Assembly (NCBI GenBank): GCA_045128055.1 | Contig: JBGVRC010000009.1 | Span: 1 to 13,433 of the forward strand | DNA from: Scatosoma sp045128055 | GTDB lineage: Bacteria > Bacillota > Clostridia > Christensenellales > Borkfalkiaceae | DNA length: 13,433 nt | Direction of reading: 5' to 3' | In this document: positions 1 to 6,308 of the stretch, one piece after another | How the letters are laid out: each line of letters starts with the position of its first letter | Position numbering within the stretch: position 1 is the first letter of the stretch | Notes under the pieces: model-generated | The model's input: only the letters and a program-made list of their open reading frames with translations | The model's database searches: none | Told to the model about the DNA's origin: nothing | Made by a program: the position numbers and the translations under genes

Positions 1-14
1 TTTTTCCAAAAGCA

Positions 15-43
15 TTGACATTATTTTCCGTTTGTGATATAAT
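15..43 (+). promoter_or_regulatory. Consensus SigA promoter of the lipoprotein gene
   Basis: TTGACA (15-20), a 17-bp spacer and TATAAT (38-43) match the housekeeping consensus exactly. A TG at 35-36, one base before the -10, also makes it an extended -10. Transcription should start near 50, giving a leader of about 32 nt before the ATG at 82. The leader carries a G-rich ribosome site (ACGGGGGT, 66-73). This is as strong a promoter as the consensus predicts. Confidence 0.9.
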
Positions 44-81
44 CCATATAATATAGAAAAAATAGACGGGGGTCTAAAAAA

Positions 82-1845
82 ATGAAGAAAAAATGGTTAA
101 CGGCGCTTACGGCAGCCCTTGCATTGACATTTTGTTGCGGCTTAGCGGCGTGCGGCGGTTGTTCTTCTTGCGATACGAACAGCGACGCTTCTTCGGAAAC
201 GCAAAGCAGTAGCGTTGCGGGGTCTATCGCGGAAAGTAGTGAAGAAGAAATGAGCTCTTCCGAAACGAAAGAAAGCTCCGAAGAAGTAGAATCTTCCGAA
301 GCGGAAGGAAGCTCGGAATTTACAACTTCGCCGATGTTTAGTAGTTTGGAAGACGTAGAATCTTCCGAAACGGAAGAAAGCGCTGAAATTGTCGAATCAT
401 CTGAAGAAGACAGCTTCGTGGAAGAAGAAAGCTCTTCCGAAACGGAAGAAAGTACTGAAATTGTCGAATCTTCCGAAGAAATAGAAGACAGTTCCGTGGA
501 AGAAAGCTCTTCCGAAGAAGAAAAGGAAGAAAAAACGGACGAAGAAATTTTTGCGGAAATCAAAGCGGCGGTTTTGGCTACGCAAAATTATAACGGCGCG
601 TTTAGTATGCATTTTAAAATGGAAAACGCTTCTAATGGTGACGAAGGATATGAAATGGGATATTTTACCTATAATCCCGAAACGTTAGAACACGCTTTGG
701 GCGGCTCGGACGAGATAAATATTACCAAAGAAAAAATCTTTATAAAAGACGGCAAATATTACCTGTATTATGCAAACGGCACAGAAGCGGAATTAGAAGA
801 AAGCCAAACGTGTACGGAAAAGTCCTTGCCGAACGTAGTGAAATATCAAGCCGATTATACGGACTACTATGCGCCTTGGACTATGATGAGTGAGCTTGGT
901 TCGTTTGCGATAGCCGACACGCAGGCGGAGCTTGTGGATGCGTTTGCTGTGGTTACTGCAAATTCTTTGGCGGCTATGCAAGCGGAAGGGTTTGTGAATG
1001 CGATAGGGAATTACGCGATTGATTTGGGGGTTGAAGACGGAAAGAGTTGGATTACCTTTACAACGACGTTTGCGTGTGATGAAGATCCCTACGGCGGCAA
1101 AGATTATCAAGCGCGAATGACGTATAAATTTGTTGTTGAAAACGGTTACGTTGTCTATATTGAACAAAGTTATTACAGTTATTCGGACGAAGAAGAGTGG
1201 GGCGTAGAAGAACGCAATATGAAAGCCGTTTATGAATACGTCTACGCATTTGATAAAGAATATTTCGATTCGCTCACGGCTTGTGAAATACAAGAAAAAA
1301 CGGAATATTTATTGAACGTAGCTTTACATATTCATCCCAATTACACGGAAAATAGGGAATTATCGATTACGGCGGAAACGAAAGCGGAAGATATTTTGAA
1401 TAGAGTAAACGGATATTTATTCTGGGTTTCGCCTGAAAATTTGAATTTGGAAATGGACGCTTGGTATTTGGACGAAGCCTGCACGGTTAAATTCGACCCC
1501 AATACCATCACCGATTTAATGGAATATGAAAATATCACCGATTTGTACGTAAAATCCATTACGTTTAGCCCCGATTACGCTTGGGTTATTGTCGAAAACA
1601 AGGCTGAAAAACATTATTCCAAACCTTATCAAATTGTAGCTATGTTTGATTTTAATGGCCGTGGCGTAGCATCGAGCATACCGTTCTGTTTGATAAACAA
1701 ACCGTACACGCTTCCCCACGGGGACAAAGTGCTTGTGGACGGTGTAGAAACGACGGCGGAATCCATTACCTTGGAAGCGGGAAAAACCTATGTAATTACT
1801 CGTATTGAATACGAAGAAGACAGCGATTATTGGTTGTTTGCGTAA
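82..1845 (+). CDS. Large secreted lipoprotein with Ser/Glu-rich stalk
   Basis: The 587-residue protein starts with a lipoprotein signal: MKKK, a hydrophobic stretch (about 5-20) and lipobox LAAC with the lipidated Cys at 24. Residues about 33-154 are a low-complexity Ser/Glu stalk containing near-tandem units of about 24 residues (SSETEESxEIVESSEE, from residues 94 and 118). From about residue 155 there is an ordinary globular composition (NGAFSMHFKME, DGKYYLYYANGTEAE) resembling LolA-like clostridial lipoproteins. A segment around 460-490 (WYLDEACTVKFDPN ... LYVK) resembles the second half of an InlB-type B-repeat (Flg_new). The protein should sit on the outer face of the membrane with the stalk crossing the wall. 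Function is unknown; binding of a ligand or surface is an inference. The gene is monocistronic, with its own promoter and terminator. Confidence 0.85.
   Translation: MKKKWLTALTAALALTFCCGLAACGGCSSCDTNSDASSETQSSSVAGSIAESSEEEMSSSETKESSEEVESSEAEGSSEFTTSPMFSSLEDVESSETEESAEIVESSEEDSFVEEESSSETEESTEIVESSEEIEDSSVEESSSEEEKEEKTDEEIFAEIKAAVLATQNYNGAFSMHFKMENASNGDEGYEMGYFTYNPETLEHALGGSDEINITKEKIFIKDGKYYLYYANGTEAELEESQTCTEKSLPNVVKYQADYTDYYAPWTMMSELGSFAIADTQAELVDAFAVVTANSLAAMQAEGFVNAIGNYAIDLGVEDGKSWITFTTTFACDEDPYGGKDYQARMTYKFVVENGYVVYIEQSYYSYSDEEEWGVEERNMKAVYEYVYAFDKEYFDSLTACEIQEKTEYLLNVALHIHPNYTENRELSITAETKAEDILNRVNGYLFWVSPENLNLEMDAWYLDEACTVKFDPNTITDLMEYENITDLYVKSITFSPDYAWVIVENKAEKHYSKPYQIVAMFDFNGRGVASSIPFCLINKPYTLPHGDKVLVDGVETTAESITLEAGKTYVITRIEYEEDSDYWLFA
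355..520 (+). repeat. Tandem Ser/Glu coding repeats (about 72-75 bp)
   Basis: The motif TCTTCCGAAACGGAAGAAAG occurs at 361 and again at 433, each time followed by a near-identical stretch coding EIVES. A degenerate third copy begins near 508. The period of 72-75 bp equals 24-25 codons, so unit gain or loss keeps the frame. Looser Ser/Glu copies lie upstream (about 250-310). The block is part of the lipoprotein stalk. Confidence 0.8.
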
Positions 1846-1870
1846 TTTGTTGAAATCTAAATCTTAAACA

Positions 1871-1904
1871 AAAAGCGGCGAAAGATTTCTCTTTCGCCGC
1901 TTTT
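1871..1904. terminator. Bidirectional intrinsic terminator
   Basis: A perfect 14-bp stem, AAAAGCGGCGAAAG (1871-1884) with CTTTCGCCGCTTTT (1891-1904), encloses a 6-nt loop. On the plus strand the stem ends in TTTTCT; on the minus strand it ends in TTTTTGTTT. It should stop the lipoprotein transcript on the plus strand and pgi on the minus strand. Confidence 0.9.
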
Positions 1905-1914
1905 CTAATAGGAA

Positions 1915-1942
1915 GGGGCGTTCCGTTTTGGAACGCCCCTTT
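1915..1942. terminator. Second hairpin at the convergent gene end
   Basis: A perfect 10-bp stem, GGGGCGTTCC (1915-1924) with GGAACGCCCC (1930-1939), and a 5-nt loop. The following T run is short (TTT on plus, interrupted pyrimidines on minus), so alone it is a weaker terminator. It lies directly after the pgi stop and probably works with the hairpin at 1871-1904, or protects the pgi mRNA end. Confidence 0.7.
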
Positions 1943-1955
1943 AAAAAGCTTTGTT

Positions 1956-3389
1956 TTAGATAATGCAGTTTTCGTCCTTTTCGGGCAAGGAGTCGAGTTC
2001 CTTTTTCTTTTCAGCATACCCCGCTTTGCCAAGCAACGCAAAGGTCGCCTTTTTGCCTTCTTCCACGCCGGGTTGGTTGAAGGTGTCAATGTTGAGCATC
2101 GCGCCTGCATACGCCGTTTGCAATTCGAATAAGTACAAAAGCTGACCGAGCGTGAACGCGTTGAGCTCAGGAATCCAAAGGGTATAATTCATTCTACCCG
2201 CCTTGGTCAAAGCGTATGCCGTCGCCGCGTTTTCCGCCTGGATAAGTTCTTCCATCGTATGTCCGCCAAGGAAGGCTACGTCGGGGATATTTTCACAGCC
2301 GTGGGGAATAGGCATTTCACAGCCGTATTTCTTCAAGGAAAGGAAAGTGACAACCTTGTCGAAAGGACCTTCGGTGTAAAGCTGTACCTGCGAGTGCTGG
2401 TCGGTTACACCCAAGGACTTAACGGGGGTTTGCCCAACGTTGCAAGGCTTGCCGTCAAGGGTGACGTTTTTGCCGAGCGATTCCGCCCAAAGCTGACAAT
2501 ACCAGTCCGCAAGGAATTTCAAATTATCCGAATAAGGCATCATTACGCCGACGTTTTTGCCTTCGTCCATAGCCGCAACCTGCAACACAGCGCACATAAG
2601 GGCGGGATTGCGACGCATAGCGGGCTTGTTGCAAATAGAATCCATATATCCCGCGCCTGCGAGCAAGCCTACGATATCAATGCCAAGCACCGCCGCGGGC
2701 AAAAGACCTACGGGGCAAAGCTGCGAAAATCTGCCGCCAACGCCGTCGGGAAGAATATAGCTCTTAATGCCGCCGCATTCGTCGGAAATCTTTTTCAAAT
2801 TGCCTTTCTTTTCGTCGGTGGTGAAAATTACGTTGTCTTTTACGTTGACGCCCGCTTTGGTAAGCAAATCAAGAATAATTAAGTACTGCGTCATCGTTTC
2901 GCTGGTCGCGCCCGACTTGGAAATGACGTTGAAGCAAGTCTTTTCGGGTTCGATTACGTCGAGCAAATCGCGCATACGCACGGGGTCTACATTGTCTTCT
3001 ACGTAGAATTTAGGACCTTTTCTCTTGGATTTCGGCAAATCGTTATAATGCAAGTGGCAAAGCGCGTTAAACGCCATAATAGGACCGAGCGCGCTGCCGC
3101 CGATGCCGAGCACTACGAAATATTGAAATTTCTTTCTGACGTCTTTTGCCGTTTGCAAAATATCGGCTACGATTTCTTTTTGGTTGTAGGGAAGCTCCGT
3201 CCAACCCATAAAAAGCTCGTCCTTGCCGCGGTTTTCCTTGACGAATTTAAACGCAGCGTTGGCTTTGGACGCATAGGAAGCAAGCTTTTTGTCCGTAAAG
3301 CCCTTGTCGCCTAAAAACGTGTCCATCATATTGTTATAGTCGAGCGTTACGCGCATAGAATTGCGCCATTCTCTTGTTTTGTATCCCAT
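1956..3389 (-). CDS. pgi: Glucose-6-phosphate isomerase
   Basis: The product interconverts glucose 6-phosphate and fructose 6-phosphate in the cytoplasm (glycolysis, gluconeogenesis). The 477-residue protein is a full-length bacterial GPI of the shorter class. Visible motifs: GIGGSALGP (95-103), phosphate-binding SKSGATSET (158-166), signature GGRFSQL (218-224), AESLGKN with the catalytic Glu (303), DQHSQVQ with the ring-opening His (332), and LFELQTAYAG to QPGVEEGK with Lys 446. The start at 3389 is chosen because AAGGAG (3396-3401) lies 6 nt upstream. Met12 would align better with some family N-termini but has no comparable ribosome site. The gene has its own promoter. Confidence 0.96.
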   Translation of the reverse strand: MGYKTREWRNSMRVTLDYNNMMDTFLGDKGFTDKKLASYASKANAAFKFVKENRGKDELFMGWTELPYNQKEIVADILQTAKDVRKKFQYFVVLGIGGSALGPIMAFNALCHLHYNDLPKSKRKGPKFYVEDNVDPVRMRDLLDVIEPEKTCFNVISKSGATSETMTQYLIILDLLTKAGVNVKDNVIFTTDEKKGNLKKISDECGGIKSYILPDGVGGRFSQLCPVGLLPAAVLGIDIVGLLAGAGYMDSICNKPAMRRNPALMCAVLQVAAMDEGKNVGVMMPYSDNLKFLADWYCQLWAESLGKNVTLDGKPCNVGQTPVKSLGVTDQHSQVQLYTEGPFDKVVTFLSLKKYGCEMPIPHGCENIPDVAFLGGHTMEELIQAENAATAYALTKAGRMNYTLWIPELNAFTLGQLLYLFELQTAYAGAMLNIDTFNQPGVEEGKKATFALLGKAGYAEKKKELDSLPEKDENCII

Positions 3390-3420
3390 AAAAATCTCCT
3401 TGTGATTTTTTTATGCTTTT

Positions 3421-3449
3421 ATTGTACTCCAAAAGCGTAAAATTGTCAA
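3421..3449 (-). promoter_or_regulatory. SigA promoter of pgi
   Basis: On the minus strand TTGACA (3444-3449), 17 bp, then TACAAT (3421-3426): a perfect -35 and a -10 with one mismatch. The start of transcription should be near 3414, leaving a leader of about 25 nt that contains AAGGAG. No convincing terminator separates the spoVB stop (3497) from this promoter, so some read-through into pgi is possible. Confidence 0.85.
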
Positions 3450-3496
3450 GGGGCGAAAGAGAAAAAAAGTAAAAAACGGGCGAAAAATAGAGATTT

Positions 3497-5023
3497 TTAT
3501 GCAATTTTCCGTCGTTTTCCGCTTTTGCGTCCTTTCTTTGGCAGGGTTACGTTGCCGATTGCCAAATAGTACGCAAGGGTGAAAAGGAGTATGGCAAGGC
3601 TACAAATGCAAAGGTTGAGAAACGCGCCCGTATAAGGGAGTAAAATATTGTGCAAAAACATACCGAAAAGGGAAATGGGAAGTATACCCAAAAACGCGGG
3701 TAAATACTCGTGAACGCATACCTGCCCCCACCGTTTTTCAAAAAACGGACATTTTTTCAGTAAGAATACAAGGTTGCAAACAGCGGTTAAGGCAAAGCTT
3801 GCGAAAAGCCCGATTACGTACGCGTATCCGCCGCACACGCTCGGCAGAGCGATAATGCAAATTAACAGCGCCGCCGCGCCCACGAAATAAAAGGCAAAGG
3901 TTTGTTTTTCAAAGCCTAAGGAATTGAGCATAGCGGTAGAAATCATCGTAAGGCTCATAGGCAGTAATACAAGGCAGCTATTTTTTATCATCGCTCCCGC
4001 TTGGGCGTTGGAAAACGCCAGCGCGCCCAAATCGTTGCCAAGCGCGAAGAAAAAGGGGATTAAAGCGCACGCGACGAGAAAGGAAAACTTTAAACCGCGT
4101 CGAATATTTGCGTATAACCGCTTGGTGTTGTTGCGATAAAAATCTTCGGATAATTCGGGAACGAGTACGAGCGCAATAGAGCCGATAATCGTGCTCGGCA
4201 CAAACAAAACGGGCAAAACCATACCCGAAATGACCCCAAATAAAGACGTTGCGCTCGCTTTCGTCATACCGCTTTTGACGAGCATAGCGGGGAGCAAAAC
4301 GGCGACGGCAGAGTTGACCAAAGACCCGCTTGCGCGGACGGAAGTGATAGGCAGGGACGCGCTGAACAAAGGTTTTAAGTGTTTTTTGGGGGCGGAAACC
4401 TTGCCGCCGCGAAGTAAAAATAAGAAGATAGAAAGGGTAAAAGAAAACAGGTATGACACAACGACAGCCCAAGCGGCTTTTCGCGCGCCGTCCAAGGGCG
4501 ACGCTACCGATTGCAATAATAGTACGCCCGCAATTACCATCACCGTTTCTTCCGCAATTTCGGTGATGGACGGAATCAAAAATTCTTTATTTCCCCAAAA
4601 GCTACCGCGGATTACCGCATACACGCAGGAAAAGGAAAGCCCGACCAGCAAAATTCGAAAGACCTGAAAAGTGTTGTTTTTAAACCCCAAAAAGGAGAGC
4701 TTGTTGCCGAAAATTCCGATAAAAAGGGATACGGGCAGGCTTAAAAGCAGACAACCTACGATACCCGCGCCGACCGCGCGCGATTCTCCAAGCAAATTAT
4801 TTTCCGCTTTGGCTTTGGAAATCATACGGGAAACGGTGATGGGGATTCCCCCCGTGCCCACGGTGAGAAAAAGCGAAAACAGGGAAAGGGAAATTTGGTA
4901 CAAGCCCAGTCCTTCCGCGCCGATAAGGCGGGATAAAACGATGCGGTACAAAAACCCTAAACTCCGCTCGGCAACGGATAAGCCCGTGACGATAGATGCG
5001 TTTGCAAAAACTTTGTTTTTCAT
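3497..5023 (-). CDS. spoVB: Stage V sporulation protein B-like flippase (MOP/MurJ superfamily)
   Basis: A 508-residue polytopic membrane protein with about 14 hydrophobic segments and a basic C-terminus (KKGRKSGKRRK). The N-terminus (ERSLGFLYRIVLSRLIGAEGLGLYQISLSL) and the TVGTGGIPITVSRMISKAKAE segment are typical of SpoVB/oligosaccharide flippases of the MOP exporter superfamily. SpoVB in Bacillus is needed for spore cortex synthesis and is thought to move lipid-linked peptidoglycan precursors. Related family members export other polysaccharides, so the spore role is likely but not proven. The ATG at 5023 fits the family N-terminus, yet no Shine-Dalgarno precedes it, unlike the pyr genes. 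A -10-like element ends 6 bp before the ATG, suggesting a leaderless mRNA. Confidence 0.85.
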   Translation of the reverse strand: MKNKVFANASIVTGLSVAERSLGFLYRIVLSRLIGAEGLGLYQISLSLFSLFLTVGTGGIPITVSRMISKAKAENNLLGESRAVGAGIVGCLLLSLPVSLFIGIFGNKLSFLGFKNNTFQVFRILLVGLSFSCVYAVIRGSFWGNKEFLIPSITEIAEETVMVIAGVLLLQSVASPLDGARKAAWAVVVSYLFSFTLSIFLFLLRGGKVSAPKKHLKPLFSASLPITSVRASGSLVNSAVAVLLPAMLVKSGMTKASATSLFGVISGMVLPVLFVPSTIIGSIALVLVPELSEDFYRNNTKRLYANIRRGLKFSFLVACALIPFFFALGNDLGALAFSNAQAGAMIKNSCLVLLPMSLTMISTAMLNSLGFEKQTFAFYFVGAAALLICIIALPSVCGGYAYVIGLFASFALTAVCNLVFLLKKCPFFEKRWGQVCVHEYLPAFLGILPISLFGMFLHNILLPYTGAFLNLCICSLAILLFTLAYYLAIGNVTLPKKGRKSGKRRKIA

Positions 5024-5029
5024 AGTTAT

Positions 5030-5059
5030 ATTGTACGGACAAAGCCTTGAAAATAGAAC
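5030..5059 (-). promoter_or_regulatory. Putative SigE-like, leaderless promoter of spoVB
   Basis: On the minus strand GTTCTATT (5052-5059), a 14-bp spacer, then CGTACAAT (5030-5037), 6 bp before the ATG. The -10 matches the SigE consensus CATACAMT at 7 of 8 positions. The -35 is partial (TTCTATT against KMATATT, 5 of 7). The B. subtilis spoVB gene is SigE-controlled, so the assignment is biologically coherent. Transcription would begin at or next to the start codon. Confidence 0.5.
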
Positions 5060-5060
5060 G

Positions 5061-5089
5061 GAATAAACCAGCTTTTTTTCGCATATTTT
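5061..5089 (+). promoter_or_regulatory. Putative SigE-like, leaderless promoter of the LysM gene
   Basis: GAATAAA (5061-5067), a 14-bp spacer and CATATTTT (5082-5089), followed by 6 bp and the ATG at 5096. The -35 fits KMATATW at 6 of 7 positions; the -10 keeps CATA and the final T of CATACAMT only (5 of 8). Its geometry copies the spoVB promoter on the other strand. The AT-rich tract could also hold a weak SigA -10, so the sigma assignment is tentative. Confidence 0.35.
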
Positions 5090-5095
5090 ATATAG

Positions 5096-5377
5096 ATGTT
5101 AAACGTGGAAAAAAGAAAATTTCATATTGTAAGGGAAGCCCAAACGCTGGAAAAAATCGCTGAATTTTATTCCGTTTCCGTATATTTACTCGCGCGGGAA
5201 AACGCTTTGACGGAGCAACCGTTTATAGGTCAAGTTTTAAAAATTCCCAAGCAAGCGGGCAACGCGTATTTCGTCAAGGACGGAGATACCAAAGCTTTGC
5301 TTTGCGGCAGCGAAGAAGCGTACGAGCAGAAAAACGGAACGGATATTTTTTATATCGGTATGCGGGTGATTTTATAA
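5096..5377 (+). CDS. Small LysM-domain protein
   Basis: A 93-residue protein without signal peptide or membrane segment. Residues about 8-52 form one LysM domain (FHIVREAQTLEKIAEFYSVS, with an Asn-Ala pair and the closing GQVLKIP). LysM binds N-acetylglucosamine polymers such as peptidoglycan. The rest (NAYFVKDGDTKALLCGSEEAYEQKNG) may be a second, degenerate module. Without an export signal but next to spoVB and a SPOCS-like gene, a role at the forespore surface, reached from the mother cell as in SafA or SipL, is a reasonable inference. No Shine-Dalgarno precedes the ATG at 5096. A GTG at 5105 has none either, and starting there would leave the LysM domain intact. Confidence 0.75.
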   Translation: MLNVEKRKFHIVREAQTLEKIAEFYSVSVYLLARENALTEQPFIGQVLKIPKQAGNAYFVKDGDTKALLCGSEEAYEQKNGTDIFYIGMRVIL

Positions 5378-5395
5378 ACGTATCCGACCAAGCAA

Positions 5396-5422
5396 AAAAG
5401 CGGTGGTATGACCACCGCTTTT
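5396..5422. terminator. Bidirectional terminator between convergent LysM and SPOCS-like genes
   Basis: A perfect 12-bp stem, AAAAGCGGTGGT (5396-5407) with ACCACCGCTTTT (5411-5422), and a 3-nt loop. Plus-strand RNA ends in TTTTCG; minus-strand RNA ends in six T. It lies 18 bp after the LysM stop and 13 bp after the stop of the minus-strand gene, so one element serves both. Confidence 0.9.
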
Positions 5423-5435
5423 CGCGTATATACGC

Positions 5436-6137
5436 TTAGCCGTTGTTGCAGGGATTGCAAGGGTTGCAGGTTGTAGGCCCGCAGCCTTTGCAAGCGCCCG
5501 GACGGGCTTGGGGGTATAAAGGCAACTCGAAAAATCCCGCGCATACTTCTTGGGAATATTCCTGCGCGGGCGGAATTGCGCAATAGCCGTACGAAGGCAC
5601 AAGCACTTCTACGGGCATGGAAATTTTCAAAATAATCGTTACGCAAAGATTCGCCGTAAAGCCCTGCGTTTCCGCGTTATACGTCGCGTCGGGCGCAACT
5701 ACGCTCGCCACAGCGCGTAAAGTGAAAGGCATAATGGACGGAGCGGGTACGTACAAAAGCACGTCGATGGGAAGGGAAACGGTTGCCGTAGCGCTGCCGT
5801 CTACGCCCGTATCGTCCGTGTAAAGCACTTGGATAGGAATACTTACCGTAGCCTGCACACGCGCACAAGGACGGTCTGCTTGGCGTTCGATGACAAGGTT
5901 AGAAACCGTCGCTTCGTTGGTGATAGAACGCGCGGAAACGAAGGTCAAAGGATATGTAACCGTGGCGGGGTCAAGGTCGGTAAGGGTGAGCGCGTAATTT
6001 TCAATTTGCGTTTGCTTGATGCACGCGTCGAAGATTTTTTCCGCTTGTATACAAACCTTTTCCGTCAAGCCGTTTAACGGATTGCCCGAAATAGCCCCGG
6101 GGCATTTATCCGATTGGAAATTGGAATAAAAGGACAT
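5436..6137 (-). CDS. SPOCS/DUF3794-like protein with Cys-rich tail, possible spore-envelope protein
   Basis: A 233-residue protein without signal peptide. The middle (about 62-180) is beta-rich with alternating segments such as ARVQATVSIPIQVLYTDDTG and TATVSLPIDVLLYVPAPSI, which recall the SPOCS (DUF3794) fold found in the spore protein SipL. The family match is from memory and uncertain. Twelve Cys are present (12, 29, 39, 91, 165, 186, 199 and five from 216 to 230), ending in a CKGCGPTTCNPCNPCNNG tail like those of crosslinked or metal-binding spore coat proteins. The start at 6137 is fixed by AGGAGG (6144-6149) with 6-nt spacing. The convergent neighbour is a LysM protein, and spoVB lies just beyond. 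A spore coat or exosporium role is inference. Confidence 0.6.
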   Translation of the reverse strand: MSFYSNFQSDKCPGAISGNPLNGLTEKVCIQAEKIFDACIKQTQIENYALTLTDLDPATVTYPLTFVSARSITNEATVSNLVIERQADRPCARVQATVSIPIQVLYTDDTGVDGSATATVSLPIDVLLYVPAPSIMPFTLRAVASVVAPDATYNAETQGFTANLCVTIILKISMPVEVLVPSYGYCAIPPAQEYSQEVCAGFFELPLYPQARPGACKGCGPTTCNPCNPCNNG

Positions 6138-6153
6138 AATTTACCTCCTGTTA

Positions 6154-6188
6154 CGAAAAACGCCGAAAGGCGGTTTGCCCGTTTTTCG
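6154..6188 (-). promoter_or_regulatory. Hairpin in the 5' leader of the SPOCS-like gene
   Basis: A perfect 9-bp inverted repeat, CGAAAAACG (6154-6162) and CGTTTTTCG (6180-6188), lies 4 bp upstream of the AGGAGG site in minus-strand mRNA. The 17-nt loop can form a smaller alternative hairpin (GCC-4-GGC, 6162-6171). It could stabilise the mRNA, act as a weak attenuator (the downstream arm holds five U) or be bound by a regulator. No known riboswitch is recognised. Confidence 0.5.
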
Positions 6189-6195
6189 GTTGTTC

Positions 6196-6224
6196 GCATT
6201 ATCATTACTTGTTATATTTTATTC
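6196..6224 (-). promoter_or_regulatory. Weak candidate sporulation promoter of the SPOCS-like gene
   Basis: On the minus strand GAATAAA (6218-6224) is followed after 14 bp by GATAATGC (6196-6203). The -35 is identical to that proposed for the LysM gene and has the same spacing. The -10 matches CATACAMT poorly (about 4 of 8), and no good SigA -35 is present either. Listed because no better promoter is visible in the 171-bp divergent region for this strand. Confidence 0.25.
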
Positions 6225-6273
6225 CGCGGCGCGGAAATTTGTGCTTGGCGTATGGAAAAGCGGGAAAAAGTCC

Positions 6274-6302
6274 TTGCAATCTTGATAAATATTTGCTATA
6301 AT
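6274..6302 (+). promoter_or_regulatory. SigA promoter with leaderless geometry, metallophosphoesterase gene
   Basis: TTGCAA (6274-6279, 4 of 6), a 17-bp spacer and a perfect TATAAT (6297-6302). Only 6 bp (ATTCTT) separate the -10 from the ATG at 6309, so the expected transcription start is the A of the start codon. No Shine-Dalgarno exists upstream of that ATG. Confidence 0.75.
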
Positions 6303-6308
6303 ATTCTT

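Noticed and set aside
21..563. Antisense open frame over the lipoprotein stalk, itself rich in Ser and Glu
   Set aside because: It is a mirror effect: the repeated TCTTCCGAA-type codons read as Ser/Glu on both strands. It lacks a ribosome site and runs through the lipoprotein's promoter.
3450..3496. Terminator after spoVB
   Set aside because: Only an A/T-only palindrome (AAAAAT-AGAG-ATTTTT) and scattered T runs are present; no stable stem, so it is not listed.
6114..6308. Upstream N-terminal extension (65 residues) of the metallophosphoesterase
   Set aside because: It would overlap the neighbouring minus-strand gene start and a perfect TATAAT, and family members start just before SDLH.
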